Source: Flavobacterium turcicum
GTDB taxonomy: Bacteria > Bacteroidota > Bacteroidia > Flavobacteriales > Flavobacteriaceae
DNA length: 64,000 nucleotides
Direction: 5' to 3'
NCBI RefSeq assembly: GCF_011365745.1
Contig: NZ_JAAOBY010000005.1
Location: 186,001-250,000, forward strand
Below, in pieces: positions 1-11,140 of this stretch; within the stretch, counting starts at the first letter, position 1, and each line of letters starts with the position of its first letter. The notes beneath the pieces are model-generated. The model was not told where the DNA came from, searched no databases, and saw nothing but the letters and a program-made list of their open reading frames with translations. The position numbers were made by a program, and so were the translations under genes.

Positions 1-1643
1 TAAAGGCTTATACTCCTAAAATTTCGGATGCATCCAAAGCCAAAGAAAACCCAGATTTAGACGATGAAGGCAATGAGAAAAAGGAACGTATCAAGTATGC
101 TATTTTCTCTTTCCCAGTAGCTTCGACCTTCACACCATCAAAAGGAAAAGCAGAAGGTGTAACCAAAGAAAAACAAGCACACGTTTTTCAAAATTATGCC
201 ACTTTGGGCGTAGGGAATTATGGTACTTTGATTGGAGAATTATTTGTAAACCACGAACTCAATAACACGGATTATGTAGGAGGAATGTTCCGTCATCATT
301 CTTCGCAAGGAGGAATTAATGAGGTAGTTTTAGATGATAATTTTTACGATACTGCTCTCGATGTAATGTACGGTTCTAATCAAAAAGGATTGTCGTATAA
401 TCTAAATGCAGGCTATCAAAATCAAGTTTACAATTGGTACGGTTTACCAGCTAGTTTTGGAGCAGGAAACACACCGCAAGCTAATGCTCAACTTATTAGT
501 GGTATTGACCCACTTCAGGCATACACTACGCTCTCTTTAGACGGAAATGTTGTGGTTTCTGAAAGTTTCTTGCAGGACGCAACGGTTAAATTTACGCACT
601 TTTTTGACAAGTATGATTCAGCAGAAAATCACTTCGCAGTAAAACCAAGCTTTGTGTTTAATACCAATGATACAGCTATTAAAACTGAATTGACGGTTGA
701 TTATCTGTCTGGAAGTTTGAAAAATAATTTTAGTAATACCAATGTCGAAGCTTTAAAATACGGTTTTACAAATTTAGGTTTGGCACCAAGTTTTGAGATG
801 CAAAGAGATGATTGGACACTGAATCTTGGAGCAGCATTATTTTACAGTATGGACAGTCAAAACAGTAAAAACTCGTTTTTTATCTATCCGAAAGTAACCG
901 CATCATACAAAGTTGTAGGTGATTTGATGCTTTTTTATGCTGGTGCTCAAGGCGATTTAAAACAAAACAGTTACGAAAGCTTGGTAGGACAAAATCCGTT
1001 TTTGTCACCTACCAATTTGATGCGTCCTACAGACCAACAATTTGATATTTATGCAGGTTTAAAAGGTAAATTATCTAATTCAGTTAGCTATAATGTACGT
1101 GGATCGTACTTAAACGAACGTAATAAATTTTTGTTTCGTGCTAATAATTACAGTGAAAACAATACGAATCCAGATTATGGTTTTGGTAATTCTTTTCAGG
1201 TGGTTTACGATGATGTGAAGACTGCTAGTTTTTATGGAGAGTTAAAAGCTGATTTTTCAAAAGCGGTTAGTTTTGGTGTAAATGGAACGGTAAGTACTTA
1301 CAAAACGGCTTTCCAACAAGAAGCTTGGAACCTTCCAACGCTGCAAGTAAATGCCAATTTAGATGTTACTTTTTCTCCAAAATGGTTTGCTGCTGCACAC
1401 GTTTATTATGTCGGAGAACGAAAAGACTTTCAAGAAAATACCTCCCTTGTTACCAATAGTTCTCCAATAACTTTGGATGGCTATTTTGATGTAAATGCAA
1501 AAATTGGATACAAATACAGTGACCGTTTGACTGCATTTTTAAACGGAAACAACTTAGCCAATAATTCCTATCAAAAGTGGTTGAATTTACCCGTGCAAGG
1601 TTTGCAACTTGTTGTAGGAGCCAATTATAAATTCGATTTTTAA
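1..1643 (+). CDS. Outer-membrane beta-barrel protein, TonB-dependent-receptor-like, 5' end missing
   Basis: The reading frame is open from base 3, so the gene starts left of the window; about 546 residues are visible. The visible part is a run of amphipathic beta strands rich in Tyr, Asn and aromatic residues, and the protein ends in a terminal Phe (KFDF), as outer-membrane barrel proteins do. No plug domain is visible, though it could lie in the missing part. An internal TTG at 204 is not a plausible start because coding-like sequence continues upstream of it (a Lys/Glu-rich loop, then FPVASTF). The TonB-dependent-receptor-like barrel assignment is by overall character, not by a diagnostic motif. 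The substrate is unknown. A GreA-tail-like gene follows 102 bp downstream on the same strand. Confidence 0.7.
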   Translation, partial: KAYTPKISDASKAKENPDLDDEGNEKKERIKYAIFSFPVASTFTPSKGKAEGVTKEKQAHVFQNYATLGVGNYGTLIGELFVNHELNNTDYVGGMFRHHSSQGGINEVVLDDNFYDTALDVMYGSNQKGLSYNLNAGYQNQVYNWYGLPASFGAGNTPQANAQLISGIDPLQAYTTLSLDGNVVVSESFLQDATVKFTHFFDKYDSAENHFAVKPSFVFNTNDTAIKTELTVDYLSGSLKNNFSNTNVEALKYGFTNLGLAPSFEMQRDDWTLNLGAALFYSMDSQNSKNSFFIYPKVTASYKVVGDLMLFYAGAQGDLKQNSYESLVGQNPFLSPTNLMRPTDQQFDIYAGLKGKLSNSVSYNVRGSYLNERNKFLFRANNYSENNTNPDYGFGNSFQVVYDDVKTASFYGELKADFSKAVSFGVNGTVSTYKTAFQQEAWNLPTLQVNANLDVTFSPKWFAAAHVYYVGERKDFQENTSLVTNSSPITLDGYFDVNAKIGYKYSDRLTAFLNGNNLANNSYQKWLNLPVQGLQLVVGANYKFDF

Positions 1644-1745
1644 GTAAGAAAAATAAAATTCAGAACAATTAACAAAAGGCAGCTTATTGAATTTGCTACA
1701 TGCAATTCTTAGCTGCTTTATTGATTTTAGTATTATTTCATAAAT

Positions 1746-2195
1746 ATGACTTTTAAACAAAAAATACACAAACACTACGCACAACTGGTGCAAGACCGAA
1801 TTGATGTATTCAAAGACATGATTGTAGCTTTGACAGAAGATTCAAAAAACGATGCCAAAGGTTCTGCCGGTGACAAGCACGAAACAGCACTTTCGATGAT
1901 GCATTTGGAGCAAGAAAAACTCAATCATAAGCTCAAGGAAGTTTTGGCTCAAAAGGCCATTCTTGATAAAATTGATCCTTCAACTGTGGCGTCTACAATT
2001 ATTTTGGGTAGTTTGGTCAAAGCCAATGGTATTCTTTTGTATATGTGTGCTGCACTTCCAAAGATTGCAGTCGATGAAGTTAATGTAATTGCGCTTTCGC
2101 CTCAATCGCCTCTTGGCTCAAAGCTGATGGGTCAACAAGTAGGCTTTTCGTTTGAGATAAACACCACCAAATATTTGATCGAAGAAATCAATTAA
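1746..2195 (+). CDS. GreA/GreB C-terminal-domain-like protein
   Basis: This 149-residue protein has a charged, probably coiled-coil N-terminal half (residues 1-75, rich in Lys, Glu and Gln) and a C-terminal half that resembles the FKBP-like tail of the transcript-cleavage factors GreA/GreB. The sign is the stretch IALSPQSPLGSKLMGQQVG, which matches the family pattern of 'SP(I/L)G..L.G...G' near the C terminus. It is a little shorter than true GreA (about 158 residues), and I do not see the acidic residues expected at the tip of the Gre coiled coil. Proteins of this type are common single genes in Flavobacteriia. A role at RNA polymerase is inferred from fold only. The ATG follows an AT-rich leader without a clear ribosome binding site. 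Confidence 0.6.
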   Translation: MTFKQKIHKHYAQLVQDRIDVFKDMIVALTEDSKNDAKGSAGDKHETALSMMHLEQEKLNHKLKEVLAQKAILDKIDPSTVASTIILGSLVKANGILLYMCAALPKIAVDEVNVIALSPQSPLGSKLMGQQVGFSFEINTTKYLIEEIN

Positions 2196-2403
2196 TTCTT
2201 TCCATCTGAATTAGATTGCAACAACAATTTTACAGTTTGTAATTAGAAGTACTAATTTTTTCAATCTATAATTACATATTCAATGTTATTGTTGTTTTTT
2301 GGTTTATTATTTAAACTAAAAAAGGCTTTTGTGTTTTTAAATTAGAAGCATAATCACATCTTTGCCTTATCAAAATAAATAATAATATCAAAAATATAGC
2401 AAT

Positions 2404-4080
2404 ATGTGCGGAATTGTATGTGCCTTCGATTTGAAACAAAAAGCTGAGGTTTTAAGGCCTCAAGTTCTAGAAATGTCTAAAATAATTCGTCACCGTGGTC
2501 CAGACTGGAGCGGAATTTTTAGCAATGATAAAGCCATTTTATCACACGAACGTTTGGCAATCGTTGATCCTGCCTCAGGAAAACAACCTTTGTTGAGTGC
2601 CGATAAACAATTGGTTTTGGCAGCGAATGGTGAGATTTACAATCACAGAGTTTTACGCAAACAATTCGAAGGGAAATACCAATTTCAAACAGAGAGCGAT
2701 TGCGAAGTTATTTTGGCTTTGTACCAAGAAAAAGGGCCACATTTTATTGATGAAATGAATGGTATTTTCGGGTTTGCTATTTATGATGTCGAAAAAGATG
2801 AGTATTTCGTAGCTCGTGATCACATGGGAATTATTCCTTTGTACATCGGTTGGGATCAGCACGGTACTTTTTACGTAGCGTCAGAATTGAAAGCGTTGGA
2901 AGGATTTTGCACCAAAATTCAATTGTTTCCTCCAGGGCATTACATGACAAGTACAGATGGTGAATTTGTACAATGGTACAAAAGAGATTGGACCGAATTT
3001 GATGCTGTAAAAGACAATGAAACCGACATCAGTGCTATAAAAACAGCTTTAGAAGCCGCCGTGCACAGACAGTTAATGAGTGATGTACCTTACGGAGTTT
3101 TGCTTTCTGGAGGTTTAGATTCTTCTATCACTTCGGCTGTAGCCAAAAAATATGCTCAAAAACGTATCGAATCAGGAGATGTTGCCGATGCTTGGTACCC
3201 ACAATTGCACTCTTTTTCAGTAGGATTGGAAGGTTCGCCAGATTTGGCAGCAGCTCAAATTGTAGCCGATCATATTGGCACTATTCATCACGAAATCAAA
3301 TTCACGATTCAAGAAGGTTTGGATGCCGTACGTGATGTGATTTACAATTTAGAAACTTATGATGTTACTACGATTAGAGCATCAACACCAATGTGGCTTA
3401 TGGCTCGTGTGATTAAGTCAATGGGCATAAAAATGGTATTGTCTGGCGAAGGTGCCGATGAACTTTTTGGTGGTTATCTGTACTTTCATAAAGCGCCAAA
3501 TGCAAGAGAATTTCACGAAGAGAACGTTCGTAAATTAGGTAAATTACACATGTATGATTGTTTGCGTGCCAACAAAAGTTTAGCGGCTTGGGGAATTGAA
3601 GGTCGTGTTCCATTTTTAGATAAAGAGTTTATGGATGTGGCCATGCGCATCAATCCACAAGATAAAATGATCAACAAAGAGCATCCTATGGAAAAATGGG
3701 TTGTTCGTAAGGCTTTTGAAGATATGCTTCCACAAAGTGTAGCGTGGAGACAAAAAGAGCAATTCAGTGATGGCGTAGGATACGGCTGGATTGATACGCT
3801 GAAAGCTACTGTTGCAGTTGAAATTACCGATGAACAATTGGCTAATGCCAAATATAAATTCCCATTACAAACCCCAACTTCGAAAGAAGAGTACTATTAT
3901 CGTTCTATTTTTCATGAGCACTTTCCGAGTGATGCGGCGGCGCTTTGCGTACCACAAGAAGCTAGCGTGGCTTGTAGTACCAAAATTGCACTAGAGTGGG
4001 ATGAGGCCTTTAAAAACATGAACGATCCATCCGGTAGAGCGGTGGCGAGTGTGCATGATGATGCTTATGAAAAAGTATAA
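2404..4080 (+). CDS. asnB: Asparagine synthase B (glutamine-hydrolysing), copy 1
   Basis: Cytoplasmic enzyme that makes asparagine from aspartate, ATP and glutamine. The protein starts MCGIVC; after Met removal Cys2 is the nucleophile of the class II glutaminase domain (about residues 1-190), with the RHRGPD and NGEIYNH motifs of that family. The synthetase domain carries the pyrophosphate loop SGGLDSS near residue 236 and SGEGADELFGGY near 350. At 558 residues it has normal AsnB length. Its closest relative in the window is the second asnB at 6062, separated by an amidohydrolase gene, so the pair looks like a duplication. A factor-independent terminator follows at 4123. The long leader (2196-2403) has a poor -7 box (CATCTTTG, 2357-2364). 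Confidence 0.95.
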   Translation: MCGIVCAFDLKQKAEVLRPQVLEMSKIIRHRGPDWSGIFSNDKAILSHERLAIVDPASGKQPLLSADKQLVLAANGEIYNHRVLRKQFEGKYQFQTESDCEVILALYQEKGPHFIDEMNGIFGFAIYDVEKDEYFVARDHMGIIPLYIGWDQHGTFYVASELKALEGFCTKIQLFPPGHYMTSTDGEFVQWYKRDWTEFDAVKDNETDISAIKTALEAAVHRQLMSDVPYGVLLSGGLDSSITSAVAKKYAQKRIESGDVADAWYPQLHSFSVGLEGSPDLAAAQIVADHIGTIHHEIKFTIQEGLDAVRDVIYNLETYDVTTIRASTPMWLMARVIKSMGIKMVLSGEGADELFGGYLYFHKAPNAREFHEENVRKLGKLHMYDCLRANKSLAAWGIEGRVPFLDKEFMDVAMRINPQDKMINKEHPMEKWVVRKAFEDMLPQSVAWRQKEQFSDGVGYGWIDTLKATVAVEITDEQLANAKYKFPLQTPTSKEEYYYRSIFHEHFPSDAAALCVPQEASVACSTKIALEWDEAFKNMNDPSGRAVASVHDDAYEKV

Positions 4081-4122
4081 TATTTTGATATCAAATCCAT
4101 TTTTGCCATTTTGGATTTCTTT

Positions 4123-4152
4123 AAAAGCGTTTCCTTTGGGGACGCTTTTTTT
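4123..4152 (+). terminator. Terminator after asnB copy 1
   Basis: Hairpin AAAAGCGT / ACGCTTTT with a 12-base loop, followed by a T run, 43 bp after the stop codon. Confidence 0.8.
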
Positions 4153-4252
4153 GTGAAATATTTTCAAGTTTGGTGAGACAAAAAATATAATCGTTCAAGC
4201 GGTCAGTTATTTAGGGAGAGTTTTTTATATTAGCATTCCTAAAAAAACAACT

Positions 4253-5878
4253 ATGAAATTTTATACTTTCTTTTTCGCATCGTTATTATTAATGTCCTGC
4301 TCCGATAAAAGCAAAATTGAGGTAGATACCATTGTAACCGATGCTACTATTTATACCGTAAACGAAGCTTTTGCTACCGCCACAGCCATGGCCATCGACA
4401 ATGGAAAAATTGTCGCCATTGGCTCAGATGGTGAAATTACAGGAAAATACGAATCTAAAAACACTGTTGAAGCTGAAGGAAAATTTATTTATCCGGGCTT
4501 GTATGATGCACATTGCCACTTTTATAATTTTGGGTTGACCTTGCAAGAAGTTGATTTACGAGGAACCAAAAGTATGAATGAAATCGTGAGTCGTTTGCAA
4601 GCTTTTCAAAAGAAAAAAAATCCTACTTTTATTGTGGGTAATGGTTGGGACCAAAATGATTGGGCAGTGAAAAAATATCCAACAAAAGCCGATTTAGACA
4701 AAGCTTTCCCAGATATTCCGGTAGTATTAAATCGTGTTGATGGGCATGCTATAATTGTAAATAGTAAAGCCTTGCAATTAGCAGGAATTACAAAAGATAC
4801 GAATGCAGACGGCGGTCAAATTGAACTCGCAAACGGCGAACCAACAGGAATTTTAGTTGATAATCCGATGGAATTGGTTTTTAAAATTATTCCAAAACCA
4901 ACACGTAAAGTTCAAATAGCAGCCTTGTTAGACGCCGAAAAAGTAATGTTCGAACACGGTTTAACAACAGTTAACGATGCAGGTTTAGATCCTGATGTAA
5001 TTCATTTAATTGATAGTTTGCAAAAAGCCAAATTATTAAAATTGAATGTTTACGCTATGATTACTGCCAATCAAAAAAATATTGATTTGTACTTAAAAAA
5101 AGGAGTGTATAAAACGGATCAAATCAATGTACGTTCTTTTAAAATGTATGGCGACGGAGCATTAGGTTCTCGCGGTGCATGCATGCACAAAGCCTATTCT
5201 GATAAGCCAGGACAATTTGGGGCTTTGCTAGCGCCAATTGTAGGCCTAAAAGATGTTGCAAAACAACTAGCTCCTTCAGATTTTCAGCTAAATACACATG
5301 CCATTGGCGATAGCGCAAACACGGTAATCCTTAAAATTTACAAAGAAGTTTTAGCGGGTACCAAAGATCGTCGTTGGAAAATTGAACACGCTCAAGTACT
5401 ACGTGAAGCTGATTTTGATTATTTTAAATTCGGAATCATTCCATCGGTTCAACCAACGCATGCTACTTCTGATATGTATTGGGCAGGCGAACGCCTTGGT
5501 AAGGAACGTTTAAAAAATGCTTATGCGTACAAAAAATTATTGCAAAAAGCAGGAACTATTGCTTTAGGAACAGATTTTCCAGTTGAAGAAGTAAATCCGA
5601 TGTTGACGTTTCACGCTGCCGTTGCGCGAAAAGACAGCAAAGAATATCCTAAAGGTGGATTTCAGATTGAAAATGCATTGTCTCGTGCTGAGACTCTACG
5701 AGGTATGACTTTGTGGGCAGCATTTTCGAATTTCGAAGAAAAAGAAAAAGGTAGTTTAGAAGTTGGTAAATGGGCTGATTTTGTGCTTTATGATCAAGAT
5801 TTGATGAAAGTGCCAGAAAATCAAATTGTAAAAATTAAACCTGCAGGAACGTACCTGAAAGGGCAAAAGGTGAAGTAA
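4253..5878 (+). CDS. Amidohydrolase, YtcJ-like, probable lipoprotein
   Basis: Metal-dependent hydrolase of the amidohydrolase superfamily (541 residues). The N terminus is a lipoprotein signal with lipobox LMSC (Cys16), so the enzyme is probably anchored in the envelope. Family motifs visible are DAHCHF (metal-binding His-x-His, near residue 85), KMYGDGALGSRGA near 297, NTHAIGDS near 348, KIEHAQ near 379 and GTDFPVEEVNP near 440, in the usual YtcJ order. The substrate cannot be told; the family includes exo-acting enzymes on N-substituted or cyclic amides. It lies between two asparagine synthetase genes on the same strand, 172 bp after the first and 183 bp before the second. A link to amide or nitrogen use is only an inference from this position. 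Confidence 0.88.
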   Translation: MKFYTFFFASLLLMSCSDKSKIEVDTIVTDATIYTVNEAFATATAMAIDNGKIVAIGSDGEITGKYESKNTVEAEGKFIYPGLYDAHCHFYNFGLTLQEVDLRGTKSMNEIVSRLQAFQKKKNPTFIVGNGWDQNDWAVKKYPTKADLDKAFPDIPVVLNRVDGHAIIVNSKALQLAGITKDTNADGGQIELANGEPTGILVDNPMELVFKIIPKPTRKVQIAALLDAEKVMFEHGLTTVNDAGLDPDVIHLIDSLQKAKLLKLNVYAMITANQKNIDLYLKKGVYKTDQINVRSFKMYGDGALGSRGACMHKAYSDKPGQFGALLAPIVGLKDVAKQLAPSDFQLNTHAIGDSANTVILKIYKEVLAGTKDRRWKIEHAQVLREADFDYFKFGIIPSVQPTHATSDMYWAGERLGKERLKNAYAYKKLLQKAGTIALGTDFPVEEVNPMLTFHAAVARKDSKEYPKGGFQIENALSRAETLRGMTLWAAFSNFEEKEKGSLEVGKWADFVLYDQDLMKVPENQIVKIKPAGTYLKGQKVK

Positions 5879-6061
5879 TTTCATTTGATACTCTCAGATT
5901 AATGTCATTTTAATTTGAAATGCTTCGGTATATTCTGATTACATTTTGAATTCAAATCTTATATTTTACTTCAAAAACGAAAGTAGAAAGTAAAGTTGTG
6001 TTTGCACTTATAAGCGAGTAGCTCATATTTGCCAACTTGCTCAACAGTTAAATTATATGCT

Positions 6062-7666
6062 ATGTGCGGATTATTAGCCATTATAGGAAAAGGAAAAGAC
6101 GAACAGTTGGTGCGAGACCTTTCGGCGCGGATGGCGCATCGTGGTCCTGACGAAAATGATTTATTTCAAACCGAAAAAGGACATTTCCTAGCTCACGAAC
6201 GTCTCGCTGTCATCGATTTGTATTCGGGTAAACAACCTATCCAAGGTTCTGAGTCAGTGTATATGGTGCATAATGGCGAAATCTATAACCATCAGGAATT
6301 GCGAAACGGAATTCTAGATGGACGAACTTTTCGAACCAAGAGTGATTCAGAGGTAATTGTGCACTTGTATGAACTATTGGGTTACGATTTTTGTACGCAA
6401 TTGGACGGTGATTTTGCTTTTGTTATTATTGATGGCGATGATTATATGGCAGCCCGTGATCCGTTGGGTGTAAAGCCACTGTATTATGGTTTGGATGAGC
6501 GCGGTAGAATGTTTTTTGCCTCAGAAATGAAAGCGATAATTGACCAATGCAAAACATGTTCTACTTTTCCGCCAGGACATTATTATACCCCAAAAACAGG
6601 TTTTGTGAAGTACTTCAGACCAGAATTTGAGGATTATCAAACGGCTACACAGGAGTCTGATTTGGTGCTAATACGAGAAACCTTGACAAAAGCTACCCAA
6701 AAAAGAATGATAGCTGATGTTCCTGTTGGTGTCTTGTTGTCTGGTGGATTGGATTCGTCACTTATTACAGCTATCGCCAGCAGATTTTTCAAAGAAAAAG
6801 GGCAAAAACTAAAGTCATTTGCTATTGGTTTAGATAGTGAAGCACCAGATGTTGTCGCGGCTCGAAAAGTTGCTCAGTTTTTAAATACAGAGCATACAGA
6901 GGTGTTTTTTAACGTAGATCAAGGACTTGAAATTTTAGATACGTTAATCAAACAAATAGAAACTTATGATGTGATTACCGTGCGAGCTAGCGTTCCAATG
7001 TATTTTGTTGCAAATGCAATTCAGCAGGCGGGTATTAAAGTAATTCTTTCTGGCGAAGGTGCCGATGAAATTTTTGGTGGCTATTTGTATTTTGCGAATG
7101 CGCCATCTGCCGAAGATTTTCAAAAAGAAACAATCGAAAGAGTACAGAAATTATTTACAGCTGATTTATTGCGTACTGACAAAGCCACAATGGCGCACGG
7201 CGTAGAAGCAAGAGTTCCATTTTTGGATGCAGAATTTTTAAACGTGGCTTTTGGTATTCAACCGGATGAAAAAATGCCTCGAAATCACGATGGGAAAGAG
7301 AAATTTATTTTGCGTAAAGCATTTGATACGCCTGAAAATCCGTATTTGCCAGAAGAAGTTTTGTGGAGACAAAAAGAACAATTTTCGGATGGTGTTGGTT
7401 ATTCGTGGGTAGACCAACTGATTGACTTTTGCGCCAAGCAAATTTCGGATGAGCAATTGGCTGGAGCTGCTCAAGAATATCCGTACAATTCACCTACAAC
7501 GAAAGAAGCGTATTTGTATCGTCAAATTTTTCATAAACATTATCCGCAGTTAAGTGCGGCGCAAACGGTTCGCAAATGGATTCCAAAATGGCAAGAAAAC
7601 CAAGACCCAAGCGGAAGAGCCAATGCTGCCCATGTCAAGTCAGCATTGTCGGGAAAGACTGAATGA
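6062..7666 (+). CDS. asnB: Asparagine synthase B (glutamine-hydrolysing), copy 2
   Basis: Second class II asparagine synthetase, 534 residues. The start must be the ATG at 6062 (MCGLLAI) and not the in-frame ATG at 6029, because Cys2 has to become the N-terminal nucleophile after Met removal. Glutaminase motifs AHRGPDEND and HNGEIYNH, the PPi loop SGGLDSS near residue 226 and SGEGADEIFGGY are all present. It shares with copy 1 long stretches such as FSDGVGY and WRQKEQFSDG, but ends in a different tail. The two copies may differ in expression or substrate; the sequence does not show which. A strong terminator follows at 7723. Confidence 0.94.
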   Translation: MCGLLAIIGKGKDEQLVRDLSARMAHRGPDENDLFQTEKGHFLAHERLAVIDLYSGKQPIQGSESVYMVHNGEIYNHQELRNGILDGRTFRTKSDSEVIVHLYELLGYDFCTQLDGDFAFVIIDGDDYMAARDPLGVKPLYYGLDERGRMFFASEMKAIIDQCKTCSTFPPGHYYTPKTGFVKYFRPEFEDYQTATQESDLVLIRETLTKATQKRMIADVPVGVLLSGGLDSSLITAIASRFFKEKGQKLKSFAIGLDSEAPDVVAARKVAQFLNTEHTEVFFNVDQGLEILDTLIKQIETYDVITVRASVPMYFVANAIQQAGIKVILSGEGADEIFGGYLYFANAPSAEDFQKETIERVQKLFTADLLRTDKATMAHGVEARVPFLDAEFLNVAFGIQPDEKMPRNHDGKEKFILRKAFDTPENPYLPEEVLWRQKEQFSDGVGYSWVDQLIDFCAKQISDEQLAGAAQEYPYNSPTTKEAYLYRQIFHKHYPQLSAAQTVRKWIPKWQENQDPSGRANAAHVKSALSGKTE

Positions 7667-7722
7667 TACAGTAATACTTTTAGTGCTTGTCGTGCCACTA
7701 AAATCAGATATAAATTTTGATA

Positions 7723-7782
7723 AAAAAAAACAGATTTTTAGGGTAAAACTGTTCAGTTTGCTACTAAAAATCTGTTTTTTAT
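7723..7782 (+). terminator. Long terminator hairpin after asnB copy 2
   Basis: An 18-bp perfect stem (AAAAAACAGATTTTTAG paired with its complement, ending in CTGTTTTTT) and a 22-base loop, followed by T residues; 57 bp after the stop. Confidence 0.8.
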
Positions 7783-7920
7783 TTAGGATGATTTTTGTAT
7801 TTCAATACAAGCCTGCTTTTTATTGGTTTTAGCAGTTCAAATAGCTTAATTTTTTAAACAAATGTTAATAACTTAAAGCCTTTAAAAGTGATTTTAACGG
7901 TTATATAATTTGCGTTTTTA

Positions 7921-7928
7921 TATATTTG
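7921..7928 (+). promoter_or_regulatory. -7 box of gyrB promoter
   Basis: TATATTTG matches the Bacteroidota -7 consensus TAnnTTTG, 40 bp before the gyrB ATG. No good TTTG lies at the usual spacing, so only the -7 element is claimed. Confidence 0.55.
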
Positions 7929-7962
7929 CGTGTTATACAAAAAATTACATTTTTTAGATTAA

Positions 7963-9912
<1,950 letters not shown>

Positions 9913-9978
9913 TCAATTTTTTTGAAAAGCTCAATAATAATAAACCAAATAAACAATTAACCGAATAAACTATAAAAG

Positions 9979-10914
9979 ATGAAAGTGACCATCGTAGGAG
10001 CAGGAAATGTTGGAGCGACTTGTGCAGATGTGATTTCATACAGAGGAATTGCAAGCGAAGTGGTTTTGCTAGATATAAAAGAGGGTTTTGCTGAAGGGAA
10101 AGCGCTTGATATCATGCAATGTGCTACCAATACAGGATTTAATACCAAAGTGACAGGAGTAACTAATGATTATTCTAAAACATCAGGAAGTGATGTGGTA
10201 GTTATTACATCAGGAATTCCGAGAAAACCGGGTATGACGCGCGAGGAGCTAATTGGTATCAACGCAGGAATTGTAAAGACAGTGACTGAAAATGTGTTAC
10301 AATATTCGCCTGAAACTATCATTGTTGTAGTTTCGAACCCAATGGATACAATGACTTATTTGGCATTAAAATCTACTGGTTTGCCAAAAAACAGAATCAT
10401 TGGTATGGGTGGTGCTTTGGATAGTTCTCGTTTTAGAACGTATTTATCTTTAGCTTTAGACAAACCTGCTAATGATATTTCGGCAATGGTAATTGGTGGT
10501 CATGGTGATACCACAATGATTCCGCTTACTCGTTTAGCTTCTTACAATGGTATTCCAGTTTCTCAATTTTTATCTGAAGAGCAATTGCAAAAAGTAGCTG
10601 CTGATACAATGGTAGGTGGTGCTACACTTACTGGACTTTTGGGTACATCAGCTTGGTATGCGCCGGGTGCTTCAGTGGCATTTTTAGTAGATAGTATTTT
10701 AAACGATCAAAAGAAAATGATAGCTTGCTCTGTATTTGTAGAAGGCGAATATGGTCAAGATGATATTTGCATAGGTGTACCTTGTATAATAGGTAAAAAC
10801 GGTGTTGAGGAAATTGTAGATATTCAATTGAACGAAACTGAAAAAGGCTTGTTTGAAAAGAGCGCAGCTGCTGTCAGACAGATGAACGACGCTTTAAAAT
10901 CGATTTTAGCCTAA
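9979..10914 (+). CDS. mdh: Malate dehydrogenase
   Basis: NAD-dependent oxidation of malate to oxaloacetate in the TCA cycle. The 311-residue protein begins with the Rossmann motif GAGNVGAT, has the acidic residue binding the NAD ribose in LLDIKEG, the dicarboxylate-binding Arg residues in GIPRKPGMTREEL, VSNPMDTMTYLA, and the catalytic His in GGHGDTTMIPL (about residue 175). The TREEL loop and length fit the LDH-like (type 3) malate dehydrogenases of Bacteroidota and Chlorobi. It follows gyrB by 66 bp and has its own terminator at 10936. Confidence 0.94.
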   Translation: MKVTIVGAGNVGATCADVISYRGIASEVVLLDIKEGFAEGKALDIMQCATNTGFNTKVTGVTNDYSKTSGSDVVVITSGIPRKPGMTREELIGINAGIVKTVTENVLQYSPETIIVVVSNPMDTMTYLALKSTGLPKNRIIGMGGALDSSRFRTYLSLALDKPANDISAMVIGGHGDTTMIPLTRLASYNGIPVSQFLSEEQLQKVAADTMVGGATLTGLLGTSAWYAPGASVAFLVDSILNDQKKMIACSVFVEGEYGQDDICIGVPCIIGKNGVEEIVDIQLNETEKGLFEKSAAAVRQMNDALKSILA

Positions 10915-10935
10915 TAAAATTACAAATAATTAAGG

Positions 10936-10960
10936 AAGACTGCTTAAGGGCAGTCTTTTT
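10936..10960 (+). terminator. Terminator after mdh
   Basis: Hairpin AAGACTGC / GCAGTCTT with a 6-base loop and T run, 21 bp after the stop. Confidence 0.85.
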
Positions 10961-10983
10961 CTTGAGATTAATTAATAAATAAA

Positions 10984-11014
10984 TTGGTTAATCTTAACCT
11001 TAATTATATATTTG
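10984..11014 (+). promoter_or_regulatory. secDF promoter
   Basis: TTGG at 10984, then about 19 bp, then TATATTTG at 11007-11014, matching the Bacteroidota -33/-7 pattern. The leader to the secDF ATG is about 120 bases, long enough for regulation, but I see no clear riboswitch in it. Confidence 0.6.
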
Positions 11015-11140
11015 CTCGGTTTAAAAAAAATAGCCAAACGCAATTGTTTCTTTTTTATTGTTTGTGAAATAGAAAAAGTGCAGCAGGAGTCGAAGCAAAT
11101 CATCAATAAACAAATTTAAAATAATTAATTTTTAGTAATA

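Noticed and set aside
6029..6061. Upstream in-frame ATG for asnB copy 2
   Set aside because: Extension would bury Cys2, which must be N-terminal to act; ATG at 6062 is used.
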